64,000 nucleotides of DNA. Origin: Geodermatophilus telluris. GTDB lineage: Bacteria > Actinomycetota > Actinomycetes > Mycobacteriales > Geodermatophilaceae. A program made the translations under genes and the position numbers. The stretch covers positions 248,001 to 312,000 of the forward strand of contig NZ_FMZF01000005.1 of NCBI RefSeq assembly GCF_900102745.1. The letters run 5' to 3'. The notes beneath the pieces are model-generated. The model searched no databases and had not been told where the DNA came from. It worked only from the letters and a program-made list of their open reading frames with translations. Of the stretch, positions 7,997-15,385 are shown piece by piece. The first letter of the stretch is position 1. Each line of letters starts with the position of its first letter.

Positions 7997-9220
7997 TCAC
8001 CCCCGCGGGTGGTCCCGGACCCGCCGGTCGCCGTCGCGGTGCAGCAGGGTGGCCGGCCGGACGGCGCCCGCGCCGAACCGCCGGGCGGCCCGGTCGGCGG
8101 CCAGCTCCGCGTCGCGGCGGCCGTGCTCGCGGGCGCCGAGCTCGAGCTGGCGGGGCGCCGACCCGGCGTCCACGAGCCGCTCGGCGCGCACGCCGACCAG
8201 CCGGATGCGCGCCCGGTCCAGGCCGAGGGCGTCGAAGAGCGCCCGCGCGGTCTCGTACAGCTCCTGCCCGACGTCGGTGGGCACCCCGAGGGTGCGGCTG
8301 CGGGTGATCGTGGTGAAGTCGGCGAAGCGGACCTTGATGCTCACCGTGCGGGCCAGCCAGCCCCCGGCGCGCAGCCGGCCCGCCGTCCGCTCGGCCAGCC
8401 GCAGCAGCTCCCGGTGGACGACGGCCGGGTCGTCGACGTCGGTGCCGAAGGTCTCCTCGTGCCCGGTCGACCTCTCCGGCTCGTCGGGGACCACCCGGCG
8501 CGGGTCGCGTCCCCACGCCAGGTCGTGCAGGTGGCTGCCCGCCGCCGGCCCCACCGCCCGCTGCAGGGTGCGCGCCGGGACGTGCGCGAGGTCGCCCACC
8601 GTGCGCAGCCCCAGCCGCAGCAGCACCTCCTCGGTCTTCGCGCCCACGCCCCACAGCGCGCCGACCGGCAGGGGGTGCAGGAAGTCGATGACCTCGGCCG
8701 GGCGGACGACGAGCAGCCCGTCGGGCTTGGCGCGGGTGGAGGCGAGCTTGGCGACGAACTTGGTGCCGGCCACCCCGACCGAGCAGGTGATGCCCTGCTC
8801 GTCGAAGACCCGGGCGCGCAGGTACTCGCCGATCTCGGCGGCGTCCCCGAGCCGGCGACCGGCCCCGGAGACGTCGAGGAAGGCCTCGTCCAGGCTCAGC
8901 GGCTCCACCAGCGGGGTGATCGAGCGGAACAGCGCCATGACCGACCGGGAGACCTCGGCGTAGAGCGCCACGTCCCCGGGCAGCACGGTGGCGGTGGGGC
9001 ACAGCCGCAGCGCCCGCGCCGTCGGCATGGCGGCGTGCACGCCGTACGCCCGGGCCTCGTAGGTGGCCGAGGTGACCACCCCCCGGTTGCCGGCCCCGCC
9101 CACGACCACGGGCGTGCCGGCCAGCTCGGGGTGCCGGCGCACCTCGACGCTGGCGAAGAAGGCGTCCATGTCGACGTGCAGCACGCTGCACCCCTCCGCC
9201 CGCCCCCGCGACGGCGTCAC
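7997..9220 (-). CDS. dinB: DNA polymerase IV (DinB), SOS-inducible
   Basis: A Y-family translesion polymerase of 407 residues. Palm motifs are intact: HVDMDAFFASVE at the N-terminus and SLDEAFLDVSG with the catalytic Asp-Glu. The helix-hairpin-helix around VGAKTEEVLLRLGLRTVGDLA and the little-finger domain follow. QLELG at residues 358-362 resembles a beta-clamp-binding motif. The GTG at 9220 is chosen because conserved sequence begins right after it; the upstream open frame is noise. A LexA box lies 15 bases upstream, so the gene is expected to be induced by DNA damage. Confidence 0.93.
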   Translation of the reverse strand: MTPSRGRAEGCSVLHVDMDAFFASVEVRRHPELAGTPVVVGGAGNRGVVTSATYEARAYGVHAAMPTARALRLCPTATVLPGDVALYAEVSRSVMALFRSITPLVEPLSLDEAFLDVSGAGRRLGDAAEIGEYLRARVFDEQGITCSVGVAGTKFVAKLASTRAKPDGLLVVRPAEVIDFLHPLPVGALWGVGAKTEEVLLRLGLRTVGDLAHVPARTLQRAVGPAAGSHLHDLAWGRDPRRVVPDEPERSTGHEETFGTDVDDPAVVHRELLRLAERTAGRLRAGGWLARTVSIKVRFADFTTITRSRTLGVPTDVGQELYETARALFDALGLDRARIRLVGVRAERLVDAGSAPRQLELGAREHGRRDAELAADRAARRFGAGAVRPATLLHRDGDRRVRDHPRG

Positions 9221-9234
9221 GCCTCCCCCTCTCC

Positions 9235-9250
9235 TCGAACACCTGTTCGG
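9235..9250 (-). promoter_or_regulatory. LexA (SOS) box for dinB
   Basis: TCGAACACCTGTTCGG matches the actinobacterial LexA site TCGAAC-N4-GTTCGA at all but the last base. It lies 15 bases upstream of the dinB start, overlapping the likely promoter or leader. Confidence 0.85.
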
Positions 9251-9427
9251 ACCGACGCGGGGAGCGTAGCCGCCCGCACCGGGCGGCGGCACACCGTCGG
9301 CAGGGTGCCCGCGCGTGTCGGGAAACGGCTGGTCGGACCATGTGTGGCGCGCTGCCGATCGGGTTAGGTGGGACGCGACCGACCGTCGCCCGGCGGACGG
9401 TCCCGACCCGGATCCCGGAGGAGCTCG

Positions 9428-9727
9428 ATGGCGCTCGACGACGACGACATGACCAGCGTGGAGGGTCCGGCCGACAGCGGCGCGGGCGAGGGCACGCCGG
9501 GCCACCAGGACGGCGGCGCCGACGGCGGCGCGGATGGCGGCGCGGGTCACGGCCCGGCCGACGGCGGTGCCGCGGGCGGCGGCTCCGACGGGGGCGCCGA
9601 CGGCGGCGCGGACGGTGGTGCCGACGGCGGCGCGGGTCACGGCCCGGCCGACGGCGGTGCCGCGGGCGGCGGCTCGGACGGCGGCGCCGACGGTGGTGCC
9701 GACGGCGGCGCGGACGGTTCGGCCTGA
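9428..9727 (+). CDS. Short Gly/Ala/Asp repeat protein, possible modified-peptide precursor
   Basis: A frame of 99 residues with a strong GGAGGAG five to six bases before its ATG. The first 20 residues are acidic (MALDDDDMTSVEG...). The rest is almost only Gly, Ala and Asp as DGGADGG units, with AGHGPADGG interludes carrying the only His residues. It contains no Cys, Trp, Tyr or Phe and no hydrophobic segment. Its stop codon overlaps, as CTGA, the only plausible start of the JmjC oxygenase gene, so the two are tightly coupled. I do not recognise a family. A leader followed by a repetitive core next to a peptide-hydroxylase-type enzyme suggests a substrate, but it could also be a flexible tether that becomes fused to the oxygenase by frameshifting. 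Confidence 0.7.
   Translation: MALDDDDMTSVEGPADSGAGEGTPGHQDGGADGGADGGAGHGPADGGAAGGGSDGGADGGADGGADGGAGHGPADGGAAGGGSDGGADGGADGGADGSA
9541..9720 (+). repeat. Two tandem 90-bp repeats
   Basis: Sequence from 9541 recurs at 9631 with only a few third-position changes. Each unit encodes 30 residues running from AGHGPADGG through several DGGA units. Smaller DGGA-coding units flank both copies, a layout prone to copy-number change. Confidence 0.9.
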
Positions 9728-11127
9728 GCCAGGACCCGGCAGGCACGGGGCCGGGCGGGGACTCCCGCCCGGCCCTGCGCCGGTGCACGCACCTCGACCC
9801 GGAGGTCTTCGCCGCGCGGCACTGGTCCCGCCGTCCCCTGCTCGCCCGCGCCGAGGACACCGGTGAGTCCTTCGCCGACCTGCTGACCCTGGCCGACGTC
9901 GACGAGCTGCTCTCCCGCCGCGGCCTGCGCACCCCCTTCCTGCGCATCGCCAAGGACGGCGCCGTCGTCGACGCGAAACGCTTCACCAGCTCGGGCGGCG
10001 CCGGCGCGGAGATCGCCGACCAGGTCTCCTCCGACTCCGTTCTGCGGCTGTTCGCCGACGGCAGCACCGTCGTCCTGCAGGGCCTGCACCGGCTCTGGCC
10101 GCCGCTGATCGAGTTCGCCGACCAGCTCGCCGCCGACCTCGGGCACCCCACGCAGGTCAACGCCTACGTCACCCCGCCGTCCTCGCGCGGGTTCTCCCCC
10201 CACTACGACGTGCACGACGTGTTCGTGCTGCAGGTGGCCGGCGAGAAGCACTGGACGATCCACGAGCCGGTGCTGCCCGACCCGCTGCGCACCCAGCCCT
10301 GGACCGACCGGTCGGCCGCCGTCGCCGCCGCCGCGGAGCGCGCGCCGGTCATCGACGCCGTGCTGCGCCCCGGCGACGCCCTCTACCTGCCGCGCGGCTA
10401 CCTGCACTCGGCGGTGGCCCTCGGCCAGACCAGTGCGCACCTGACCATCGGCGTGCACCCGGTCACCCGCTGGGCGGCCGCGGAGTCGGCACTGGACCTG
10501 GTCCGCGTGCTGGCCGCCGACGACCGGGAGCTGCGCCGCTCGCTCCCGCTGGGCCTGGACCTGGCCGACCCTGCGTCGGTGCGCGACGAGGTCCGCGCCG
10601 TCGTCGCCGCGCTCGGGGACTGGCTGGACCGGGTCGACCCCGACGAGGTGGCCGACCGGCTGCGCTCGCGGACCTGGGCGCAGGTGCGCCCCGAGCCGGT
10701 GGCGCCGCTGGCGCAGGCCACCGCCGCCGCCGCGCTCACCCCCGACTCGGTGCTGCGGCTGCGCCGCCGCCTGCGGGTGGCACTGCGCGACGGCGACGGC
10801 GGTGACCGGGTCGTGTTGCTCGGCGGCCGGCGCCGGCACGAGTTCCCCGCCGCCACCCGCCCCGCGCTGGCCGCGCTGCTGTCCGCCGGCGAGCTGAAGG
10901 TCGCCGACCTGGCCGGCCTGGACCCCGACGACCGGCTCACGCTCGCCCGGCGGCTGGTGACGGAGTCGATCGCCCTGGTCGCCGACGCGGCCTCCCCCGG
11001 CTCCGGCGGGGTCGACGGCGTCCCGGCCACCGCTCCGGAACCCGGCCCGGGCGGTCCCGGTGCCCCCGCACCGGACGCCGGCGGGGACGATGGGGAGCGT
11101 GCCGACGCCCTCGGGACCGGGTCGTGA
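9724..11127 (+). CDS. JmjC/cupin-4 family Fe(II)/2-oxoglutarate oxygenase
   Basis: A protein of about 468 residues with the double-stranded beta-helix of ribosomal-oxygenase-like JmjC proteins. The iron ligands are readable as His160 and Asp162 in FSPHYDVHDVF and His228 in LYLPRGYLHSA; AGEKHW is another family mark. A helical, winged-helix-like C-terminal region and a Pro/Gly-rich tail follow. Relatives hydroxylate protein side chains. No in-frame ATG, GTG or TTG exists between the upstream repeat gene and codon 168, well inside the fold. The start given is a CTG inside the CTGA overlap with the preceding stop; a -1 frameshift from the repeat gene is the alternative. Expected substrate: the upstream repeat peptide or a ribosomal protein. 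Confidence 0.82.
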   Translation: MSQDPAGTGPGGDSRPALRRCTHLDPEVFAARHWSRRPLLARAEDTGESFADLLTLADVDELLSRRGLRTPFLRIAKDGAVVDAKRFTSSGGAGAEIADQVSSDSVLRLFADGSTVVLQGLHRLWPPLIEFADQLAADLGHPTQVNAYVTPPSSRGFSPHYDVHDVFVLQVAGEKHWTIHEPVLPDPLRTQPWTDRSAAVAAAAERAPVIDAVLRPGDALYLPRGYLHSAVALGQTSAHLTIGVHPVTRWAAAESALDLVRVLAADDRELRRSLPLGLDLADPASVRDEVRAVVAALGDWLDRVDPDEVADRLRSRTWAQVRPEPVAPLAQATAAAALTPDSVLRLRRRLRVALRDGDGGDRVVLLGGRRRHEFPAATRPALAALLSAGELKVADLAGLDPDDRLTLARRLVTESIALVADAASPGSGGVDGVPATAPEPGPGGPGAPAPDAGGDDGERADALGTGS

Positions 11128-12091
11128 GCCCGCGGCCCTGCCCCGGGTGAGCGCCCCGGCCGCCTCCCGCTCGACCCCGGCCGGCCGGCTCGACGCCACC
11201 CGGTGCTCGGTGACGGCCGCGGCCCGCGGGGACTCCCCCGTGGGCACGGCCTCGCCGGCGCAGCGCTGGCTGCTGGTCGAGCAGCCGGGGCCGTGGGGAC
11301 GCGACGCGCTCGGCGAGTCGCGCTTCGACCGCGGTGTCGCCGCCCGGCTGTCGGCCCGCGCCCGGGCCGAGGGCGTGCGGGTGCTGCTGGTCCGCCGTCC
11401 CGGCGAGCGGCTCGCCGACACCGGCCGACGCTGGGCCTACGCCGACGGCCGGCCCGGCCACGAGGGGCTGTGGTGGTCGGCCCGGACCGACGACGCCGAC
11501 CTACTCACGGCGCCCTGGGACGGATCGGTCGGCGAGCGGGCGCCCGGCCCGGCGTACCTGGTCTGCACGCACGGCCAGCACGACGCGTGCTGCGCGCTGC
11601 GCGGCCGGCCACTGGCCCGGTCGCTGGCCCGGTCGCAACCCACCGCCGACGTCTGGGAGTGCAGCCACCTCGGCGGGTGCCGGTTCGCCTCCAACGTGCT
11701 GGTGCTGCCGCACGGGTTCGCCTACGGCGCGGTGCCCGGCGACGGCGCCGAGCTGGTGGCCGCGCACGCCCGGGGACAGGTGGCGCCGCTCTGGCTGCGC
11801 GGGCGGGCCGGGCTGCCCGCGCCGGCGCAGGCGGCGCAGGCGGCGGTGCGGGAGTCCGCGGGCCTGCTCGGCGTCGACGACCTGCCGGTGCGCGGCTCGC
11901 GGCGGCTGCCGGGCACCGCCGCCGAGGAGGCCGAGGGCGTCGAGCGGTTCGAGGTGGTGCTGGGCGGCCCTACCGGCGACCTCGTCGTCCGGCTGGAGAG
12001 CCGGCCGTCGGCGGAGGCGGTGCAGCTGACCTGCCGGGCGACGCACCCGGCGCACTCGCGGGTGTGGACGACGCTGTCCGTGGACGGGTAG
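11090..12091 (+). CDS. Sucrase/ferredoxin-like family protein
   Basis: A protein of 333 residues of the Suc_Fer-like family, whose C-terminal half has a thioredoxin-like [2Fe-2S] ferredoxin fold. Cysteine clusters are CTHGQHDACCALRGRP and WECSHLGGCRFASN, in the expected order and spacing. An extra CS pair lies near the N-terminus (RCSVTAA). ATG at 11090 overlaps the oxygenase gene by 38 bases; GTG at 11147 is the main alternative. The overlap makes it the third gene of the repeat-peptide / oxygenase unit, where it may provide redox chemistry. The biochemical role of the family is not established. Confidence 0.85.
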   Translation: MGSVPTPSGPGREPAALPRVSAPAASRSTPAGRLDATRCSVTAAARGDSPVGTASPAQRWLLVEQPGPWGRDALGESRFDRGVAARLSARARAEGVRVLLVRRPGERLADTGRRWAYADGRPGHEGLWWSARTDDADLLTAPWDGSVGERAPGPAYLVCTHGQHDACCALRGRPLARSLARSQPTADVWECSHLGGCRFASNVLVLPHGFAYGAVPGDGAELVAAHARGQVAPLWLRGRAGLPAPAQAAQAAVRESAGLLGVDDLPVRGSRRLPGTAAEEAEGVERFEVVLGGPTGDLVVRLESRPSAEAVQLTCRATHPAHSRVWTTLSVDG

Positions 12092-12094
12092 CGC

Positions 12095-13267
12095 TCAGCC
12101 CAGCGAGCGGCCGCGGGCCAGCAGCAGCGGGATCGCCAGCTCCGCGTCGGTGAGCGAGCCGTGGTAGGCCGCCAGCCGGCTCGGCCCGGGCTCGGAGAGG
12201 CGGGCGGTGATCGCCCACGGGCCGCGGGCGAGCGCGACGACGTCGCCGATGCGGGCGGCCAGCGCGGGGTCGACGTCTCCGAAGACCCCGCTGGCCACCG
12301 CCTCCTCCCGGCCGACGACCCACGCGCGGTCGCCGAGCACGCCGCGCCAGGCGTCTAGGACGTCGCCGGCCGACCCGGGGACGGCGTGCACGTAGCGGGC
12401 CCGCGGCTCCCCGGCCAGGAGGGCGACGCCGTCGAGCAGGTCGGGCTCCTCGTCGAGGTCGACGCGGGTGTGCGCGGGGACGTCGAGCATGCCGTGGTCG
12501 GCGGTGACCAGCAGCGCGGCGTCGTCGGGCAGGCCGTCGACGACCTGCTCGACCAGCCGGTCGACCAGGGCCAGCTGCAGCCGCCAGCTGTCGGAGTCGA
12601 CGCCGCGGACGTGCCCGGTGAGGTCGAGCTCGGGCGTGTAGCCGTAGACCACGCCGGTGGGCGTCAGCGTCAGCGACTGCCGGACCACGGCCGCCAGGTC
12701 GCCGGCGCCGACCGTGCCGGAGTAGCCGGCGCCGCGGTAGGCGGCGGTGGACAGCCCCGAGCCGCGGTAGGCGTAGGGGGCGACGGCGGTGACCGGGACG
12801 CCGGCCGCGGCGAGCTGCTCGAAGACGGTCGGCCGCGCCTGCCACTGGGCGGGGTCGGGGTCGTCGGCCCACTGCACGTGGTTGAGCACGCGGTCCTGGC
12901 CGGGGACGGCGGTGACGAAGCCGAGGACGCCGTGCCCGCCCGGGGGGACCCCGGTGCCCAGCGTGGCGAGGCTGACGGGGGTGGTGCTCGGACAGGGGGC
13001 GGCCAGGTCGCCGGCGGGCGAGGCGAGGCCGGCGAGGGTCGGGGCGAGGTCGGCGTGCTCGCGGAGCAGGTGCGCGCCGAGGCCGTCGACGAGCAGGACG
13101 GCCACCCGGCGGGCGCCGGCCAGGGCCGCGGTGAGGCCGAGCGGGTCGGCCGGCAGCCCGCCGCGGTCGACGTCGACCCCGAGGGCGGCGGCCGTGCCCG
13201 GCAGCACGTCGGCGAGCGTGGCACTGCCGTAGGCCGGGCGGGTCAGGCCGGCCGGCAGCCCCGTCAC
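12095..13267 (-). CDS. Type I phosphodiesterase / nucleotide pyrophosphatase family protein
   Basis: A protein of 390 residues of the alkaline-phosphatase superfamily. Metal-binding and nucleophile motifs are visible: VLLVDGLGAHLL, the nucleophile region STTPVSLATLGTG, and the late VTADHGMLDV. No signal peptide or membrane helix is present, so it appears cytoplasmic. The GTG start overlaps the methyltransferase stop by four bases. Relatives hydrolyse phosphodiester or pyrophosphate bonds in nucleotides; the substrate here cannot be read from sequence. It converges with the ferredoxin-like gene with only three bases between the stops. Confidence 0.85.
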   Translation of the reverse strand: MTGLPAGLTRPAYGSATLADVLPGTAAALGVDVDRGGLPADPLGLTAALAGARRVAVLLVDGLGAHLLREHADLAPTLAGLASPAGDLAAPCPSTTPVSLATLGTGVPPGGHGVLGFVTAVPGQDRVLNHVQWADDPDPAQWQARPTVFEQLAAAGVPVTAVAPYAYRGSGLSTAAYRGAGYSGTVGAGDLAAVVRQSLTLTPTGVVYGYTPELDLTGHVRGVDSDSWRLQLALVDRLVEQVVDGLPDDAALLVTADHGMLDVPAHTRVDLDEEPDLLDGVALLAGEPRARYVHAVPGSAGDVLDAWRGVLGDRAWVVGREEAVASGVFGDVDPALAARIGDVVALARGPWAITARLSEPGPSRLAAYHGSLTDAELAIPLLLARGRSLG

Positions 13268-14016
13268 GGCCGCGCGGCCAGCACGTGGAGGCCGGTGGCG
13301 ACGTCGCGGTAGGGCGAGGCGACCGCCAGGGCGAGCTCCAGCCGGCGGACCGCCTCGGGGTCGGCGCCGGAGGCGGCGTCGAGCAGGTCGGCGACGACGG
13401 CGACGCCGCGCCACTCCCCCGGCTCGAGCCCGGCGCCGCTGACCAGCGCCAGCAGGTCACCGGGGCCGAAGCGGCGGCGGGCGGGGCGGGTGCGGCCGGG
13501 CGCGGGGTCGCGGTCCTCGAGCAGTGCCAGCGCCTCCTTGGGGTGCCCGCCCAGCGCCCGGGCGAGGACGGCGCCGGCGCGGTTGGCCGTGGCGATGCTG
13601 ACCTGGCCGCCGGGCCGCAGCGCGCGGCTGATCTCGCGGAGGGTGGCCGAGGGGTCGTCGACGACCTCGAGCACCGAGTGGCACAGCGCGAGGTCGTAGC
13701 CGCCGCCGGCGCCGTGCCCGTCGTCGAGGGGCAGCTCGTGCAGCAGGTCGCCGTCGCCCTGCAGGCCGCGGACCCGCTCGCCCACCCCGGCGGTCTGCGC
13801 CCGGCGCTGGAGGGTGGCCAGCGCGTCGGCGCTGGGGTCGACGACGGTGACCTGGTGGCCGAGCCGGGCGAGCGGGACGGCGAACCCGCCGCTGCCGCCG
13901 CCGACGTCGAGGACCCGCAGCAGGCCGCCCGCGGCGACGAGCGGGTCGAGCGCGGCCCACACCGCGGCGGTCCGGACGGGCAGCTGCTCGCCGGTGGACG
14001 GGGCGGGGGCGCTCAC
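13264..14016 (-). CDS. Class I SAM-dependent methyltransferase
   Basis: A protein of 250 residues with a Rossmann methyltransferase fold. Motif I is VLDVGGGSGGFAVPLA near residue 35, followed by VTVVDPSADAL and the motif IV-like LALCHSVLEVVDD. RALRPGGQVSI is the typical post-IV loop. Start is a GTG with conserved sequence beginning soon after. It is translationally coupled to the downstream phosphodiesterase. Similar actinobacterial proteins lie close to dinB/dnaE2 genes, but no substrate is known. Small-molecule or tRNA methylation are both possible. Confidence 0.85.
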   Translation of the reverse strand: MSAPAPSTGEQLPVRTAAVWAALDPLVAAGGLLRVLDVGGGSGGFAVPLARLGHQVTVVDPSADALATLQRRAQTAGVGERVRGLQGDGDLLHELPLDDGHGAGGGYDLALCHSVLEVVDDPSATLREISRALRPGGQVSIATANRAGAVLARALGGHPKEALALLEDRDPAPGRTRPARRRFGPGDLLALVSGAGLEPGEWRGVAVVADLLDAASGADPEAVRRLELALAVASPYRDVATGLHVLAARP

Positions 14017-14044
14017 CCGCCCGACCCTACTGGCGGGCGACGGG

Positions 14045-14524
14045 TCAGGCCGGGACGCGGTCGGCGGCCTCGCGCAGCTCGGCGACGACGATCCGGCGCA
14101 TCTGCAGCATCGCCTCGGTGGCGCGCTGGGCCCGGCCGGTGTCGGGGTCGGAGAGCAGCGTGAACAGCTCCACCGGGATGACCTGCCAGGAGACGCCGAA
14201 GCGGTCCCGGAGCCAGCCGCACTGGCCCTCCTCGCCGCCCGCGGTCAGGTGCGCCCAGTAGTGGTCGACCTCGTCCTGGTCGGCGCAGTGGACCTGGAAG
14301 CTGATCGCCTCGGTGAAGGGGAACTGCGGACCGCCGTTGAGGCCGACGTAGGCCTGCCCGTCGAGGGTGAAGCTGACGGTCATCGCGGTGCCCTCGGGGA
14401 CGGGCATGTCCGGGCCGTAGCGGGTGACCTGGTCGATGGAGGAGTTCGGGAAGACCGACGTGTAGTACTGCGCGGCCTCCTCGGCGCGGCCGTCGAACCA
14501 CAGGCACGGGATCTGCTTCGGCAT
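14045..14524 (-). CDS. VOC family protein (PhnB-like)
   Basis: A protein of 159 residues of the vicinal-oxygen-chelate superfamily, of the type often labelled PhnB or 3-demethylubiquinone methyltransferase-like. The start MPKQIPCLWFDGRAEEAA, SFTLDGQAYVGLNGGP and the GWLRDRFGVSWQVIP block are typical. The ATG is preceded by AGGAGGAGGAAGG. No catalytic assignment is possible; most relatives are uncharacterised. It is monocistronic on the minus strand. Confidence 0.88.
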   Translation of the reverse strand: MPKQIPCLWFDGRAEEAAQYYTSVFPNSSIDQVTRYGPDMPVPEGTAMTVSFTLDGQAYVGLNGGPQFPFTEAISFQVHCADQDEVDHYWAHLTAGGEEGQCGWLRDRFGVSWQVIPVELFTLLSDPDTGRAQRATEAMLQMRRIVVAELREAADRVPA

Positions 14525-14624
14525 GGCGGGGACCTTCCTCCTCCTGCGGGCCGGATGGGGTACCGGAGGAGACGGCGCGCCGCGGCCGGGGTCATCGGTG
14601 CGCCGGTGGTGCGGTCGTCGGCGT

Positions 14625-14685
14625 CGACGGTGTGCGCCCGTGCCCGGGACCGGGCGGCGGACCAGGGCGTCCGCGCACACCGTCG
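14625..14685. repeat. 13-bp perfect inverted repeat between the SGNH hydrolase and VOC genes
   Basis: CGACGGTGTGCGC at 14625-14637 is the exact reverse complement of 14673-14685, with a 35-base GC-rich loop. It starts about 30 bases after the SGNH hydrolase stop on the minus strand. It could be a terminator stem or an operator for the VOC gene, whose start is 100 bases further on. Confidence 0.6.
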
Positions 14686-14715
14686 CGCGGCAGTGTGTGC
14701 CGCGGTGCCGTGCGG

Positions 14716-15321
14716 TCACGCCGTCCAGGCCCGCCAGCGCGGCCAGACCAGGTCGGCCAGCGCCGTGTACCCGGCCGCACCCGGGTGGGCCCCGTCGCCG
14801 GCGGCCACCTCTGCCGTCCACGCCGGGTCGGCGGCCAGCGCGGCCAGCACGGGGGCGTACGGCACGCCGCGGCCGGCGCACAGCTCGGCGAAGCGGGTGT
14901 CGAGTCGTGCGGTGCGGGCGATGTGCCCCGCGTCGGCCACCGGCGGCGGGCCGACCACCAGCACCGGCCATCCCGCGGCCCGGGCTCCGGCCAGCACCGC
15001 GTCGAGAGCGGCGACGGAGCGCTCGGGTGTAACCCGCGGGGTGCCGTCGTCGAGCGTGGTGTCGTTGACCCCGAACGAGACGACCAGCCGCGCATCCCAG
15101 TCCCCCGCCAGCCGGGGCGCGCACTCGGCGGCCCAGCGGGCGGCGACCTCGACGCCGGTCTGCCGGCGCACGCCCAGCGGGTAGGCGGTCAGGGGGCGTC
15201 CGGCCCGGGCGCTGCGGGCGGCGAGCCGGCCGACCCAGCCGAGGTGCTCGGGGTCGCCAACGCCGGCCGTGAACGAGTCGCCGAGGAAGCAGACGCGCAG
15301 GTCCGGGCTCACCGGGACCAT
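14716..15321 (-). CDS. SGNH/GDSL hydrolase
   Basis: A protein of 201 residues. The SGNH blocks are in order: VCFLGDSFTAG with the nucleophile Ser, the Gly of block II, VSFGVNDTT for block III and DGAHPGAAGY with the Asp-x-x-His pair for block V. There is no signal peptide, so it is probably a cytoplasmic esterase or lipase. ATG at 15321 or GTG three codons later may be the start. The 64 bases to dnaE2 upstream leave room for its own promoter. Confidence 0.9.
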   Translation of the reverse strand: MVPVSPDLRVCFLGDSFTAGVGDPEHLGWVGRLAARSARAGRPLTAYPLGVRRQTGVEVAARWAAECAPRLAGDWDARLVVSFGVNDTTLDDGTPRVTPERSVAALDAVLAGARAAGWPVLVVGPPPVADAGHIARTARLDTRFAELCAGRGVPYAPVLAALAADPAWTAEVAAGDGAHPGAAGYTALADLVWPRWRAWTA

Positions 15322-15385
15322 CGTGCCGGACCCGTGGTGCACCGGCGGCGGCCCGCGGCAGGGGACGCGGCAGTGGGGTCCTCCT

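Noticed and set aside
9541-9720. CRISPR-like repeat
   Set aside because: Units are directly adjacent without spacers and are in-frame coding repeats.
9340-9723. Arg-rich open frame in phase with the JmjC gene
   Set aside because: It is the shifted reading of the DGG repeats, has no RBS, and would give an implausible poly-Arg N-terminus.
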